64,000 nt of DNA from Ichthyophis bannanicus (Eukaryota; Chordata; Amphibia; Gymnophiona; Ichthyophiidae), in NCBI GenBank assembly GCA_033557465.1, contig CM066033.1, forward strand, positions 1,352,631,834 to 1,352,695,833. The letters are read 5' to 3'. How positions within the stretch are numbered: the first letter of the stretch is position 1; the number at the start of each line of letters is the position of its first letter. The notes below the pieces were generated by a model. It saw only the letters and a program-made list of their open reading frames with translations, did not search any database and was not told where the DNA came from. The translations under genes were made by a program, and so were the position numbers. This document shows positions 9,366 to 20,261 of the stretch, in pieces.

Positions 9366-10770
9366 TTAGTTGAAATAGTTTATTTTTGGCAAGTACTTAT
9401 TTAAGGGATGTTTAGTAGAGAAATGACATCTTATGTGTTAAATGTAAGCCCTAGTTGCATAAAAATAGAAAGAAAATAAAGTTAAAAGATCTTAAATATC
9501 GACATGGAATAACACAAGTTGTTGGAAAGTATACACTTGCAGTACAACATATTGGCGGGTTTTTCCTGTTCACTGTTGAGGGGTAAATTTATTTGTGTCA
9601 TAGGGTTATTAGGGGATGTCTTTGTGTCGGGGGGGGGATGCATGAACATTGTGTGTGTGTGAATGGCTTATGTGTATGTTTCATGTGGGATGTCGGGGGT
9701 GCGTGTGTATGTATCATAGAATGTGGGAGACTGCATGTGTGTCTCATGGGGTGTATTGAGAGGTGCATGCATTTGGGGGAATGTCATGAAGGGTTATTGG
9801 TAGTGGGGGTATGTGTCAGATGAGTCCATTCCTCGATGCGTGTGTATGTGTGGTTTTTGGAGGTGTTAAGGTGTGCATGCATGTGTGTCTGTAAATGGGG
9901 GCATTGGGAGATGTATTTGTGTGTCATAGGGGTGCTTGCATGCGAGTATGATGGGGGTTTGTCATACCTCCACTTCAATACCTTCTTTCTGTACTCTCTC
10001 CTCTTTACCCAGCAGTGCAGTCCTCTCTCCCATGCCTTGCCCTCTTTCACTTAATCTTTCAAGTCTCAATCCCTCCTCTAACTCCATCCCTCCCCATTGC
10101 TCTGTCCCTCTTCTCCTTACCGCCTCTCTAGCTCCACCCATTTCTTTATGTATTCCCAGCTGCCCTCTTCTATGACCACCCCTTCTTTTTTGCTCCAACC
10201 ACTTACCCAGCCCTTCCCGACTTTCAGTCAGCCAGATCGCACCTGCGTTGTTCATACCAGCCGTACCAAGAGCCCTCCCACTGGTGTCTCCAGTCATTGC
10301 CCTTCTCTTTACACCATTGGGGCAACCTCCTGTTGGCATCTTCAGCTGCAGCCCCGCTCTTCATGTCAGCCAGACCCATGGCTTCCACTGCCTTCTAAAT
10401 GGCACAGCTCCATTCTTCCTAACAGTGGGACCCGGATACTTCTGCCGGTAATTTCTGACTGCAGGCCCTCCCTCCAAACCAGGGATCTCACTGGCTCTTT
10501 CACCTGCTGCTTTGGAGGGGAGGGTCGCCATACTCTCCTGTTTGTGTATGCTTGCCCAAGTGCAGAGAGATGCATCCAGAGACAAATTCGAAACCAAATG
10601 AAAAAGCCTTCCCCAGTAGGTGATATGACCCTGCAATCTTAAAAAAAAAAAGAAAAAAAGAAAAAAAATAGGGGATATTATACTTAGGATATAATAACAT
10701 TGATATTTAGCGATGGCAGCAGCTAGCCCCTGCCACTGAACTGTAGATCTGGATATTCAATGCTGAGGCA
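9366..10770. other. Unassigned interval with a degenerate TG-rich tract
   Basis: Positions 9593-9960 are TG-rich with many TGTGTG and CATGCATG runs, a decayed simple repeat. From 9961 to 10640 the sequence is C/T-rich with no recognisable family; the 181-codon frame at 10097-10642 shows no domain. 10641-10670 is A-rich. No gene is supported. Confidence 0.5.
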
Positions 10771-10815
10771 CTTTCTCCAGAAACAAGCAGGAAGTCAATC
10801 TTTACCTATGGGTGA
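10771..10815. repeat. DIRS-B left inverted terminal repeat
   Basis: CTCCAGAAACAAGCAGGAAGTC pairs with the right end at about 16075-16119 with few mismatches. The following CTATGGGTGACGTC is shared with the other DIRS left ends of the window. Confidence 0.75.
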
Positions 10816-11154
10816 CGTCAGCACCGATGGAACCTGCACAGAGCATTTCCCCAGCTTTCAAAGAAAGCCTTTGCGACATGCTACCATGCACGCATGGTCC
10901 CCTTTCCACCAAAGGGTGCCATCTTACTCAGTCTCCTTTTTACTGCGGAGCCCAACGAACGTCAGTCCTTTTTCTTGCTAATTATCCTCACGGTAGTTAG
11001 TTCCCGGTTTGCGTACCGGCTCTTCCCGCCTCAAGCTGGCGCCATCTCTGGCGCTGTTCCCAGCTCCTTTTGTCTTTTTTGATCTTGGCTCGCCTCAACA
11101 GGCGTTCATGCCCTTTTTTGCCCGGGGGTCACCAACCCATCCAGTGTTCCCCAC

Positions 11155-12870
11155 CATGTTCCTGGTGGGTTCAAAAAATGTGATCACTGCAGTCAAATGA
11201 TGTCAGTGACACCCATGACTGCTGCCTACACTGCCTAGGCCCGGACCATGACAGCAACTACTGCGACCTGTGCCAGGCATTGATGCCTACAACCAATAAA
11301 AAGAGGTTAGAGTTGCAAGAAAAACTGTTCCCCGGGTCTGACTTGGCACCAGCCTCCCCAACACCGATCTCCAAGTCCAGCACTTCCCATGAGACCCGAG
11401 CATCCTCTGAGTCCCGTGGCGGCGGCTCCTCCAAGAAGACCTCGGACCCCGAGAGAGAGAAGAAAAAATCCTCAAAGTCCTCTGAGGTTGCATCGGAGAA
11501 ACCCAGTAAAACCGCTCGGAGGGACTTGTGAGGCTCCAAAAAGCACACTACCAAGGTTCTTAAGAAGGATTTCTCGGCCGACTTGGAAACCAGAATGGCG
11601 GCCTTGGAGCAGAACCATCACTGCTATCCTGGCCCTGCAGCAGGCAATGATGGCTGGTTCGTCCACATCATGTGTCCCGACAACTGAGTCCCTGACTGCG
11701 GGGAAGTCCCCAGTCGTGGAACCGAGCTCCGAGTGCCATCGGCTTCAGGTAAGCCCTGAGTACGCCAGTCGAGGTCTCGGTCCTGTTCCTCGGGCATCCA
11801 GTCCTTCCCGGCCAGTTTTCCACAACTCGGACCCCAGGTCCTCAGGAGGCCGTTGGCTACTTGGCCCCATCCTCGATGTTATGAGTTGCAGGACCCCCGG
11901 TCATCACCGCTCGACTCCGAGTGGGAGACCAACGACAAGGTGTCCCCGGAAACCATATGGCACCGAGATATTCCCTCAGAACCGGAGTCCTGGCACCATT
12001 CTCTTCCATAAGATGTGGTCTTCCATGACTTTGTTAACGATATGGCCAGAGACCTTTCGGTGCAAACTGAGGAGGAGGAAGATTCATGCACTGACAAACT
12101 GGAGATTATCCAGTATGAGTCTTCACCCAAGGAGACTCTCATGGTGCCTGTGCAGCTGATCCTCGAGCGACTGCTATTCAGAATGTGGGAGATGCTCATT
12201 GCCATCTGCTGTGTCTGAAAGGGCCCCGGGTTCCATAAGCCCCAGCTCTCACATAACTCCATGTTCGTCGAGTCGACCATGCAGAAACTTAAGAACCAGA
12301 ACCACCCACTCTTCGGTCCCTCCTGGAAGGGATGCTAGAGCTCTCGATGCCCTCGAGCGCAAGTGTTACCAGGGCTCTGTGCTGGGTTGCCGGATTCAAG
12401 TCTATGAATTATACATAGGCATGTACCTAAAGGACCTAACCCAAGAGTTGTCCGGGTTTTCAGCGGGGCTTACTGGTGAACCCCTCCAGCGGTTCCAGTC
12501 CCTGACCTCCGGGATCAAGGACTGTTCTAAGTTACTTTCCCAGGTAGCATATGACTGCTTTAAGTCAGTGGCCAGCATTGGTGCCCAACGCCAAGCCTGG
12601 CTTCAGTCTTTAGAGCTCAAGCAGTGGGTCCAAGGCAAGCTGCTCAATGTCTCCTGCACCAAGGAGAACCTGTTTGGCAAGCTTATGACCGACAAAGCGG
12701 CCGAGATCAGGGCCGACATGGTGACTTTACAAAGGCTCTGCAAGAAGACTTCATCCTTTCACTGTAAGAAACCATCAGGGAAAAGACCTGTTCCTGAGGA
12801 AAAAGGGGCCCTTTCAGCAGAGTCGCCACTACCAGCCCTTCTCGGGCTACCAACAAGGTTCGCACTTTAA
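11155..12870 (+). pseudogene. DIRS-B gag-like gene
   Basis: The gene begins near an ATG at 11157 and soon shows KKCDHC followed, across a frameshift, by HDCCLHC and CDLC. This is the Cys/His cluster also seen at 1730 and 32718. A long serine/proline-rich middle follows in shifting frames (11280-11530, 11389-12159). The best-preserved part is 12199-12870. It contains a helical region (ALDALERKCYQGSVLG...YELYIGMYLKDL) and SGIKDCSKLLSQVAYD, then LFGKLMTDKAAEIR. Gag of DIRS elements presumably binds element RNA. At least three frame changes make it non-functional. Confidence 0.65.
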
Positions 12871-12954
12871 AAGGCAAAGCCATGGTATTCAGAAGCTGAA
12901 TGCACTGAATCCCTAGGCCCCAGTTGCTGCCCAGCCTAGGGGTAGCTTTGGCCT

Positions 12955-14335
12955 TATGGGGCAGGGCCTCACCTCCCCCGGGAAACTTTCACCAGCCCAC
13001 AGGGGTCCGTCTGGCACTTTTCGCCCACAAGTGGGCTAGTGTCACCTCAGACCAGTGGTTACTACAGGTGGTAAGGGAAGGATACCCCCTCCACCTTCAG
13101 CAGGTACCACCCAGGTTCTTTCCAAGAGAGCTAGTGCAACCTCTCCTCCTCCAGACCATTCTGCTCTCAGAACTCGCAGGTCTGCTTAGGGACAACGTGG
13201 TAGAGCCGGTACCCCAATATTTATGGGGAAAAGGTTTCTAGTCCAGATACTTCCTTGTCCCAAAGAGAACTGGTGGCTTCAGGCCCATTCTAGACCTGAG
13301 AAACTTAAACAAGTTTCTGGTAAGAGAGAAGTTAAAGATAATTTCCCTTGGACACTGCTGCCTTACCTTCACCAGTGAGACTGGCTTTGCTCCTTGGACC
13401 TTAAGGATGTGTATACTGACATCCTGATCCACCCCTCCCACAGGCAGTACCTACAGTTCGTGGTGGGAGGAGGGCCCTACTAGCTTGATCTTGTGGAAAG
13501 CGCGGTATAGAAATGATTGTTAAATAAATAAATTAATAAAATAAATATAAGGTGCTACCCTTTGGCCTGGCCTCCTCGCCAAGGATCTTTACCAAATGCC
13601 TGGCGGTGGTAGCTGCCTACCTGCATTTACAAGGGGCTTTCATCTTCCCCCTACCTGGATAACTGGCTTATCAGGGGCAGTACTGCCTCAGAGGTCAGTC
13701 TGGCCGCACATCATACAACCCTTCTTCTTCAGCAGCTGGGGTTCATCAAGTACCCCAAATCCCATCTCCCTCCAGCCCAAAGCCTGGAGTTCATAAGTGC
13801 TCAGTTGCATACATTACAGGTCAAAGCCATCCTCCCGAGAGAAAGGGCAGAATGCCTCCGACAACTGGCAGGAGAGGTACAGCACCCCACCGGTCAGTAC
13901 CGGCTCGTTGTCTCCTCTGCCTACTGGGCCATATGGCCTCGATGGTCCATGTCATGCCCTCAGCCCGCTTAGACATGCAGATAGCCCAGTGGTGCCTATG
14001 CTTAGAGTGGACTCAGGCCACGGGCAGGCTAAGGGACAAGGGCAGGGTTATGAACCAGCTGACAGAGTCTCTCAACTGGTGGTGAAACTTGCACCATCTC
14101 CAAGCGGAAATGCCCTTCCAGGTACCGTGCCACAGAGGATCCTGACCACAGAGGATCCTGACCACAAATGCCTGCCTTCTGGGTTGGGGGAGTACATTGC
14201 GGAGACTTCTGCACACAGGACAGCTGGTCTCAGGAGGAGTCACTCCTACAGATTGATCTCCTGGAGCTCAAGGCAATATTCTTGGCCCTACGAGCATTTC
14301 ACCACTGCCTGCGACACTGACCTGTGCTGATCCAG
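12955..14335 (+). pseudogene. DIRS-B reverse transcriptase / RNase H
   Basis: RT motifs appear in order but across frames. VPKRTGGFRPILDLRNLNKFL (about 13255) is followed by a motif A remnant, then KVLPFGLASSPRIFTK (about 13550) after the tail insertion. The active-site line reads YLDNWLIRG (about 13650) where YLDD would be expected. The connection/RNase H region includes LLGHMASMVHVMPSARL (about 13920). Such RTs copy element RNA into DNA that becomes a circle. The family is clear from the DIRS-specific LLGHMAS and LNKFL motifs. The Asp-to-Asn change and several frameshifts predict no activity. Confidence 0.75.
13482..13547 (+). repeat. Short LINE/SINE 3' tail inserted in DIRS-B RT
   Basis: About 66 bases reading CTTGATCTTGTGG...CGGTATAGAAATG...TTAAATAAATAAATTAATAAA interrupt the RT just before KVLPFGLAS. 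The GCGGTATAGAAATG plus (TAAA)n signature is that of the 3' ends of L2-type LINEs and their SINEs, so this is a severely 5'-truncated insertion. Confidence 0.6.
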
Positions 14336-14399
14336 ACGGCCAACCAAGTCGCCATGTTTTATATCATCAAGCAGGAGGCACATGCTCGTGCTCCCTCTG

Positions 14400-14900
14400 C
14401 CAAGAGGCGGTGACCTTCCTTTCATTCGCATCATGCAACAGCATGCTTCTGCGAGTGATGTACCTCCGGGGCCTGGAGAACTGCCTGGCAAATAGGCTGA
14501 ACAGAGTCTTTTGCCTGCACAAGTGGCGCTTAAACCCCAGAGTAATGAAGCAACTCTTTCACCTCTGTGGCAGATCTGTGATGGACAACATGCAGCTACC
14601 CCACTTCTGGTCCCGTCAGCCACACTCTGAGAGAGTGGCGGCAGATACCTTCCTGATCTCATGGTGTGAGGGCCTGCTCAGGCATTCCCACTGCCCCCCC
14701 CCCCCCCACTTGTCGCCAGGACTCTCTTCAAGGTCCAGAGCAAAGAGGCATCAGTTATACTGATTGCCCCCAGGTGGCCCAGGCAATCTTTGTTCCCTCT
14801 GCTGCTTTCCCTGTTGCTGGCAATCCCAGTCCCTCTGGGCCGAGCCCATGGTTGCTGAAAGGGTAGTGTTGGCCCCTTTCAATCTTCTAGGAGAAGTCGA
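14400..14900 (+). pseudogene. DIRS-B RNase H end and methyltransferase-like region
   Basis: The frame at 14410-14763 reads VMYLRGLENCLANRLNR, the end of RNase H equivalent to VPGxxNxxADxLSR in retroelements. It continues with CLHKWRLNPRVMKQLFHLCG and HFWSRQPHSE...AADTFLISW, the block usually annotated as a Dam/DpnII-type methyltransferase-like domain in DIRS elements. A frameshift near 14700 follows a C-run, after which LIAPRWPRQ-like sequence continues. The role of this domain in DIRS is not established. The catalytic DPxF motif cannot be seen intact here. Confidence 0.6.
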
Positions 14901-14937
14901 GGAGATCCCACTGGCCTCCTGAAAACCCTCCATCAGA

Positions 14938-15948
14938 CGGGCTTATGCCTTTAAGTGGAGAATGTGGTGTGCAGAATGGGAGGAGAATCCCTTCTCCTGC
15001 CATGTTCAACTAGTACTTCAGTACCTACTGCACTTGTCACACACTGGGCTAAAATCGAACTCGGTGAGGGTGCATCTGAGCATCATAGCCGCTCACCACC
15101 ACCCTATTAAGTGAAAACCCCTCTCAAGCTAGCCCCTGGTTTCCAGGTTCCTCTGGGGCCTCATGTTATCCAAGCCCCCCCCCCCCCCCTCTGCCCTCCT
15201 GCAGCAGAGTGGGACCTCAGATGGTGCTCTCTCAGCTCAGCAAACCGCCATTCGAGCCCCTGGCCACTTGCCACTTGTGGTACCTGTCTTGGAAAGTGGC
15301 CTTTCTGGTGCTCTTACATCTACTCGAAGAGTGAGCGAACTCCAGGCCCTGGTGGCAGATCCACCATATACAAGGTTCTACAAGAACAGGATAGTGCTTC
15401 ACACATATCCCAAATTCCTCCCAAAGGTGATGTCGTCTTTCCACCTCAACAAAGAGGTGGTCCTCCCCACCTTCTTTCTGCGGCCTCAAGCTGGCAGGGA
15501 GGGAGAAACTAGTACTTCATACACTGGATTGCAAACGGGCCCTGTCCTTCTAGTTACAGCGGACCCAGGCCCATCACATAGCTTATCAGCTTTTTGTGTC
15601 TTTTGAGCCCAGCAGAATGGGGCTTCCTGTGACTAAGCAAACTCTGTTCACTTGGGTGGTGGACTGTATTGTCCTCACTTATGAGTGAGCTGGCCTCTCC
15701 CTGAGCACCGGATCACAGCGTATCGTGTGAGGACGATGGCCACATCGGTGGTCAACCTCTGCTCAGTGCCGGTGTTAGAGGTCTGCAAGATCGCCACATG
15801 GTCTTCCATTCATATGTTCGTAGCTCACTGTTGCCTGGAGAGTGAGTCCGCAGGGACAGAGCCTTTGGCCAGGCAACACTCCATAATATTCTCGGGGTGT
15901 AAGCGACTCTTGCCTTCCGACCCTTCTCTGTTCAGGCTACCGGAGTGA
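14938..15948 (+). pseudogene. DIRS-B tyrosine recombinase
   Basis: The N-terminal core-binding part (RRAYAFKWRMW..., then LKSNSVRVHLSIIAAHHHP) is followed after a C-run by the catalytic domain in a different frame: RVSELQALVADPPYTRFY, where the first catalytic Arg lies, then SFHLNKEVVLPTFF. The last block, 15685-15948, reads AYRVRTMATS (second Arg kept, preceding His lost) and TWSSIHMFVAHCCLE. There the nucleophilic Tyr position reads Cys, compared with HYCLD of DIRS-C. The enzyme would integrate circular DIRS DNA. Frameshifts and the Tyr loss make it inactive. Confidence 0.75.
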
Positions 15949-16072
15949 TAGTGTCGCTGGATGCTAGGATCTGCAGAGTCTCTCAGTGGGGACTCGCCTT
16001 CTGCAACTCACGGGTACCCGATTATCACCGTTGGTGCTGTTGTGGTTAGGTCCTCGGTAGCCTGGAGTTAGG

Positions 16073-16141
16073 GAGTCCCATATGTGAGGACTGACTTCCT
16101 GCTTGTTCCTGGAGAAAGCATAGTCATTCACTTGTAACAGG
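16073..16141. repeat. DIRS-B right inverted terminal repeat and terminal palindrome
   Basis: TCCCATATGTGAGGACTGAC...TTCCTGGAGAAAG complements the left end. It is followed by GCATAGTCATTCACTTGTAACAGGTG. The last block is a degenerate form of ACCTGTWACAGGT, the palindrome shared by the DIRS ends at 2262, 42799 and 43086. Confidence 0.7.
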
Positions 16142-16149
16142 TGCAAGGG

Positions 16150-16941
16150 GCTCTTTACTCTCAGGGAACGAGTCCAATCTCTGCAGGCAAGAGTAGCAGA
16201 CTTGAAAGACATAAGGAAGACAGAGAGGTACATAGACGAGATCTACAGGGATGTAGTCCTGAAGTCCCACCTCCAGTCTGGCAGCATCCCTGTTGCCATG
16301 GAGGAGAGAGGTCACGTGACAGGAGAGCATCACCCTGGTCTGGCAGGAAGTGATCCTGTAGCTATGACCTGTCCTCCAGGTGATATAAAACCCTCTCGAC
16401 TGAGGAAGTTTCTCCAGGGCCATGTGCCGATGAGGGAAGGGTTAGGACAGCCATTATAGTTGGTGATTCGATCATTAGGCATGTAGATAGCTGAGTGGCT
16501 GTTGGACGTGAGGATCGCCTGGTAACATGGCTGCCTGGTGCGAAGGTAGCAGACCTCACGTGCCACCTAGACAAGGTCTTAGATAGTGCTGGGGAGGCGT
16601 CTGCTGTCTTGGTACATGCTGGTACCAATGACGTAGGAAAATGTGGTAGGGAGGCTCTGGAGGCTAAATTTAGGCTTTTAGGTAGGAAATTGAAATTCCT
16701 AACTTCCAGGGTAGCGTTCTCCGAAATGCTTCCCGTTCCATGCGCAGGACCCAAAAGGCAGGCAGAGCACCAGAGTCTCAATGCATGGATGAGACAGTGG
16801 TGCAAGGATGAGGGTTTTGGATTTGTTAGGAACTGGGGAACGGAGGGGCTCTTCCGAAGGGATAGGCTTCACCTTAACCGGGATGGAACCAGGCTGCTGG
16901 CATTAACCTTTAAACAGGAGATAGAGCAGCTTTTAAACTAG
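16150..16941 (+). pseudogene. CR1-A ORF1 (esterase domain)
   Basis: ORF1 of CR1 carries a coiled-coil region and an SGNH-type esterase domain, which is needed in some CR1 elements, perhaps for membrane or lipid interaction. Here RKTERYIDEIYRD (about 16210) is the helical part. After a frameshift near 16400 come IVGDSIIRHVDS (GDS block), VHAGTNDVG (GTND block) and RRDRLHLNRDGTR (Asp-His block, with DG changed to DR). A stop interrupts the GDS region. The gene ends in a stop at 16941, just before ORF2. Confidence 0.75.
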
Positions 16942-16967
16942 ATAATAGGGGAAAGCTGACAGAGCGC

Positions 16968-18297
16968 ATGCTTCGGAACAATGTATCCTTGAAGGATACT
17001 ACCAAAAAAATGAAGTTAGGGCACATCAGCAGAGAGGTTTCAATAAAGACAAAGGTAGCCCAAATGCCCTTGAGTACAGAGCAGACAGAGCTTAAATATT
17101 CCAAATTGCCCCTGCCTACCAATAACCAGATTAATATGAATAAAATACAGTCTCTAAAATGCTTGTATGCAAATGCTAGAAGTCTAAAAAATAAGATGGG
17201 AGAGTTAGAATATAGCACTAAATGAGAAGTTAGATATGATTGGTATCTCAGAGACATGGTGGAAGGAGGACAACCAGTGGGATACTGTGATACCTGGGTA
17301 AAACTATATCCTAATGACAGAGCTGATCAAATTGGTGGAGGGGTTGCGCTCTATGTCAGAGAGGGCATTGAGTCACAAAGAATTAAAGTTTTGCAGGAAA
17401 CACAATTTTCTGTAGAATCTCTATGGATTGAAATTCCATGTAAAGAGGGGAAGGCGATGGCAGTGGTTGGGGGGGGGGGGGGTGTACTATCGATCGCCTG
17501 GCCAAAATGAACTAATGCATGATGAAATGCTCAAAGAAATCAAGGAAGCTAACAAAAGTTACAGCACAGTAATAATAATGGGTGATTTCAATTACCCCAG
17601 TATTGACTGGGTCAGTGTCACGGTAGGACATGCTAGGTTGGTTGATATAGTGTATCTGGACTTTCAGGAAGCCTTTGACAAGGTCCCTTATCGGAGACTT
17701 TTGGCAAAACTAAAAAGTCAGGGGATAGGAGGCAGTGTACTATTCTGGATCAGGGACTGGTTAAAAGATAGAAACAAAGGGTAGGACTAAATGGCCAGTT
17801 TTCCCAATGGAAAAAGGTGAATAGTGGAGTATCCCAGGCATCTGTGCTGGGTCCGCTGCTTTTTGAAATATTCATAAGTGACCTGGAAAAGGGAATGAGT
17901 GAGGTTATCAAATTTGCAGTTGACACAACTATTTCAAGTTGTTAAAACCCAAGAGGATTGTGGAAAATTGCAAGAGGATCTTGATAAATTGGAAGACTGG
18001 GCATCCAAATGGCAGATGAAGTTTAATGTGGACAAGTGCAAAGTTATGCATCTAGGAAAGAATAAACCAAATTATGGTTACACGATGCAAGGTTCTACAT
18101 TGGGAACCACTACCCAGGAAAAAGATTTAGATGTCATTGTGGATAACATGTTGAAACCCTCCGCCCAGTGTGCAGTGGCGGCAAAGAGAGCAAATAAAAT
18201 GCTAGTTAGGAAAGGAATGGAAAATAAAACAAATGATATTATAATGCCTCTTTATCGTTCCATGGTATCGTATGCAGTTCTGGTCATCGTATCTTAA
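16968..18297 (+). pseudogene. CR1-A ORF2 with endonuclease-RT deletion
   Basis: The endonuclease begins with CLYANARSLKNKMGELE (Asn motif). A missing base near 17225 shifts the frame before SETWWKE, and there is a G-run at 17469-17482 that breaks VGVYYRPPG. After MGDFNYPSIDW the sequence jumps at about 17633 to the RT palm DIVYLDFQEAFDKVP. The active-site box reads FAVDTT instead of FADDTK, so the first catalytic Asp is lost. The thumb (DWASKWQMKFNVDKCKVMHLGKN) is well preserved. It cannot encode a working enzyme. Confidence 0.8.
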
Positions 18298-18395
18298 CAA
18301 AGATAGTGCGTTATTAGAAAAGGTGCAGAGAAGAGCAAAAAAAACCCCCTAAAGATTAATAGGTGAAAATCCACGCATCAGGGCTTACAATCTAA

Positions 18396-18660
18396 TCTAT
18401 CTTTTAGCCAGTTCCTATTCCACAATTATACACTGAGTTCTATCTGATGACTTTTGAATTTCCCCAAGAGTCTCTCATGAGGGAACTTTTCAAAGGCTTT
18501 TTGAAAATCCAGATTCATTATATCAATCAGCTCGCTTTATCTACCTGTTTGTTCAGACCTTCAGAAAAAATGACAGATTTGTGAGACAAAACGTTCGTTG
18601 GCTAAATCCATGTTGGCTTTCTGCAATTAAACCTTGACTATCTGCATGTTATTTAATTGT
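18396..18660 (-). pseudogene. Inverted CR1 RT fragment
   Basis: The minus strand carries the CR1 segment around GFSxxxxN...DKVP (reverse of CCAGATTCATTATATCAATC and CCATGTTGGCTTTCTGCAATTAA). It is the same part of the RT that appears on the plus strand immediately downstream at 18661-18810, giving a head-to-head inverted arrangement. Confidence 0.6.
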
Positions 18661-18810
18661 GTACAGGGAAAATGGTAGAAACCATCATAAAGAGCCCAGT
18701 TACTGAACATGTAAATAGCTGTGGTTTAATGACAGAAAGCCAGCATGGATGTAGCCAAGGAAACAGTTCTCACAAATCACTTAAATTTTTTTGAAGGTAA
18801 CTTAAGCAAT
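18661..18810 (+). pseudogene. CR1 RT fragment, head-to-head with the previous one
   Basis: AAAATGGTAGAAACCATCAT and AGCCAGCATGGATGTAGCC encode the GKMVETII...SQHGCS motif of CR1 RT fingers. It overlaps in content with the inverted fragment at 18396-18660, so the two can fold back on each other. Confidence 0.65.
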
Positions 18811-19029
18811 ACGTGAAGGTAAAGAATAATATTGAAGGACACAAATCATGTCATCCTGAGAAGTTATCTTTGGTTGATCTATCGGCCACTAGTGATGGTT
18901 ATAGTGAGCTCTCTTGTAAGTCTTCTGCAATGTGTTAGCTGGATAGTCTCTTTCTGCAAATTTTTACAAAATCTTATTTGCCTGTAATTGATATTCAAAA
19001 AATGAAAAATCCTGATCAGAATCAAATTA

Positions 19030-19217
19030 ACAAACAGCCTAAAAAAATTCTGATCTAATAAAGGAACAATTTCTCTCTGTATATCATATTTTTGTTGGAG
19101 CTGCCAATCCAAGTGAACAGAACAAGTCCGTTCACCACTGCAGCTTCTCCGTTTTAATCAAGTAATTTTTATAATATTGAAAACAAGCCAATAAATAAAC
19201 CGCTTGTAAACCGCTTG
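19030..19217 (+). repeat. PLE inverted repeat, left arm (partner 20064-20252)
   Basis: ACAAACAGCCTAAAAAAATTC...CCGCTTG is repeated as its near inverse at 20064-20252. The shared core includes TTGTTGGAGCTGCCAATCC and GAACAGAACAAGTCCGTTCA. The arms enclose the GIY-YIG region. The mismatch level looks low by eye, at a few percent. Confidence 0.8.
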
Positions 19218-19226
19218 GTGAGTCAG

Positions 19227-19350
19227 AGAAGTGTGAGAATCAGCCCATTCCGGTCCAGATAGCAACCTTGAACAAAAACACCCATGTGGAACCTGCTGTT
19301 TTTGTTCAAGGTTGCTATCTGGACCGGATTGGGTTGATTCTCACACTTCT
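19227..19350. repeat. 124-bp hairpin inside the PLE
   Basis: AGAAGTGTGAGAATCAGCCC at the left pairs with the complementary TTGATTCTCACACTTCT at the right, and the match continues through CCGGTCCAGATAGCAACCTTG. Arms of about 53 bp (19227-19280 and 19298-19350) leave a loop of about 17 bases. Its right arm leads directly into the endonuclease-coding region. Confidence 0.85.
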
Positions 19351-19359
19351 CGGACCCAT

Positions 19360-19720
19360 CGTTCCAGATGGTACACACCCTGTTCGTCTACATTTGTTGT
19401 CTACTTAGTAATCTGCCCTTGTACACTTTATTATGTTGGGTGTACTACCAGATTCATAAAAATGCGATTGAGTGAGCATGCATTGCGTCTTCAGACTAAA
19501 ATTCTTACAGCACCTATGGTGGAACACTGTATTCAAAAAGATCATGTTTTTGAGTCTCTTCATTGGCGGATATTAGATCATGTACCGATTGACCCGAGAG
19601 GTGGGGATCGGGTGCAGCATTTACAAAGTTAGAACAGAAGTGGATCTTTTCATTGGATATGGTTTGCCCTAAGGGCTTGAATGCTCAAATCGATTGGTAC
19701 ACGGTCATCTGACTGTTTCT
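19360..19720 (+). pseudogene. PLE GIY-YIG endonuclease domain
   Basis: The frame reads VVYLVICPCTLYYVGCTTRFIKMRLSEH, the GIY-YIG signature of Penelope-like elements (xYLIxC then YVGxTxR...RxxEH). RILDHVPIDPRGGDRVQHLQ follows. After a stop at 19632 another frame continues with the WIFSLDMVCPKGLNAQID block typical of the PLE C-terminus. This domain nicks target DNA in PLE insertion. The catalytic Tyr and Arg are present, but the RT to which it should be fused is not upstream in this orientation. Confidence 0.8.
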
Positions 19721-20261
19721 TACTACTCTGTGATTCATCTGCCAATTTTCATGGTCTTAAATGGAAGAGCCTCTCATTTCGGGAGGGGTTCCCTTGACAG
19801 TGGGACGTCCCCTCTTTTGATTGGCTATTTCTGATCAGCTTGTTTGATTGGTTGATGGCTGTTTTCATCATGAATGAGATCAGACGCCGGGCCTGGATAT
19901 TTAAGGTGTTTTCTCTTCACCAAGAATTTATTGAAGCTTTGGACTTACCGCGTTTGGACTGACCTGAGGCAGGGTTGATGATTTACAAATGTCGTCATTT
20001 TTGGATTTTCGGCTGTGTTCTTAAAAGCTTGCAAAATGTTTGACAAAAAGCTAAGTACAAATACAAGCGGTTTAGAAGTGGTTTACTTATTGGCTTGTTT
20101 TCAATATTATAAAAATTACTTGATTAAAACAGAGAAGCTGCAGTAGTGAACGGACTTGTTCTGTTCACTTGGATTGGCAGCTCCAACAAAAATATGATAT
20201 ATAGAGAGAAATTGTTCCTTTATTAGATCGGAATTTTTTTTAGGCTATTTGTAATTCATAT

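Larger units (their letters stand above)
10771..16141 (+). mobile_element. DIRS-B: near full-length DIRS-type retrotransposon
   Basis: About 5.4 kb bounded by inverted ends: CTTTCTCCAGAAACAAGCAGG at 10771 and its near complement CCTGCTTGTTCCTGGAGAAAG ending at 16118. The right end extends to CACTTGTAACAGGTG at 16141. In order it holds a gag-like gene, RT-RNase H, a methyltransferase-like region and a tyrosine recombinase, the standard order of vertebrate DIRS elements. All genes carry frameshifts or stops. A short LINE/SINE tail is inserted in the RT (13482-13547). It abuts CR1-A at about 16142. Confidence 0.8.
16142..18345 (+). mobile_element. CR1-A copy 1, truncated at both ends and internally deleted
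   Basis: It directly abuts the DIRS-B right end. It carries most of ORF1 and an ORF2 in which the endonuclease breaks off near 17633 (GDFNYPSIDWVSVTVGHAR) and continues directly with LVDIVYLDFQEAFDKVP of the RT. The endonuclease end and RT fingers, intact in the copy at 32906, are therefore deleted. It ends near 18345 within the RT C-terminus. Confidence 0.8.

Noticed and set aside
9593..9823. Cys-rich 76-codon frame
   Set aside because: It arises from TG-rich simple repeat sequence, which encodes Cys/Val repeats by composition.
10097..10642. 181-codon plus-strand open frame
   Set aside because: Ser/Pro-rich product of C/T-rich DNA with overlapping frames on the other strand; no recognisable motif.
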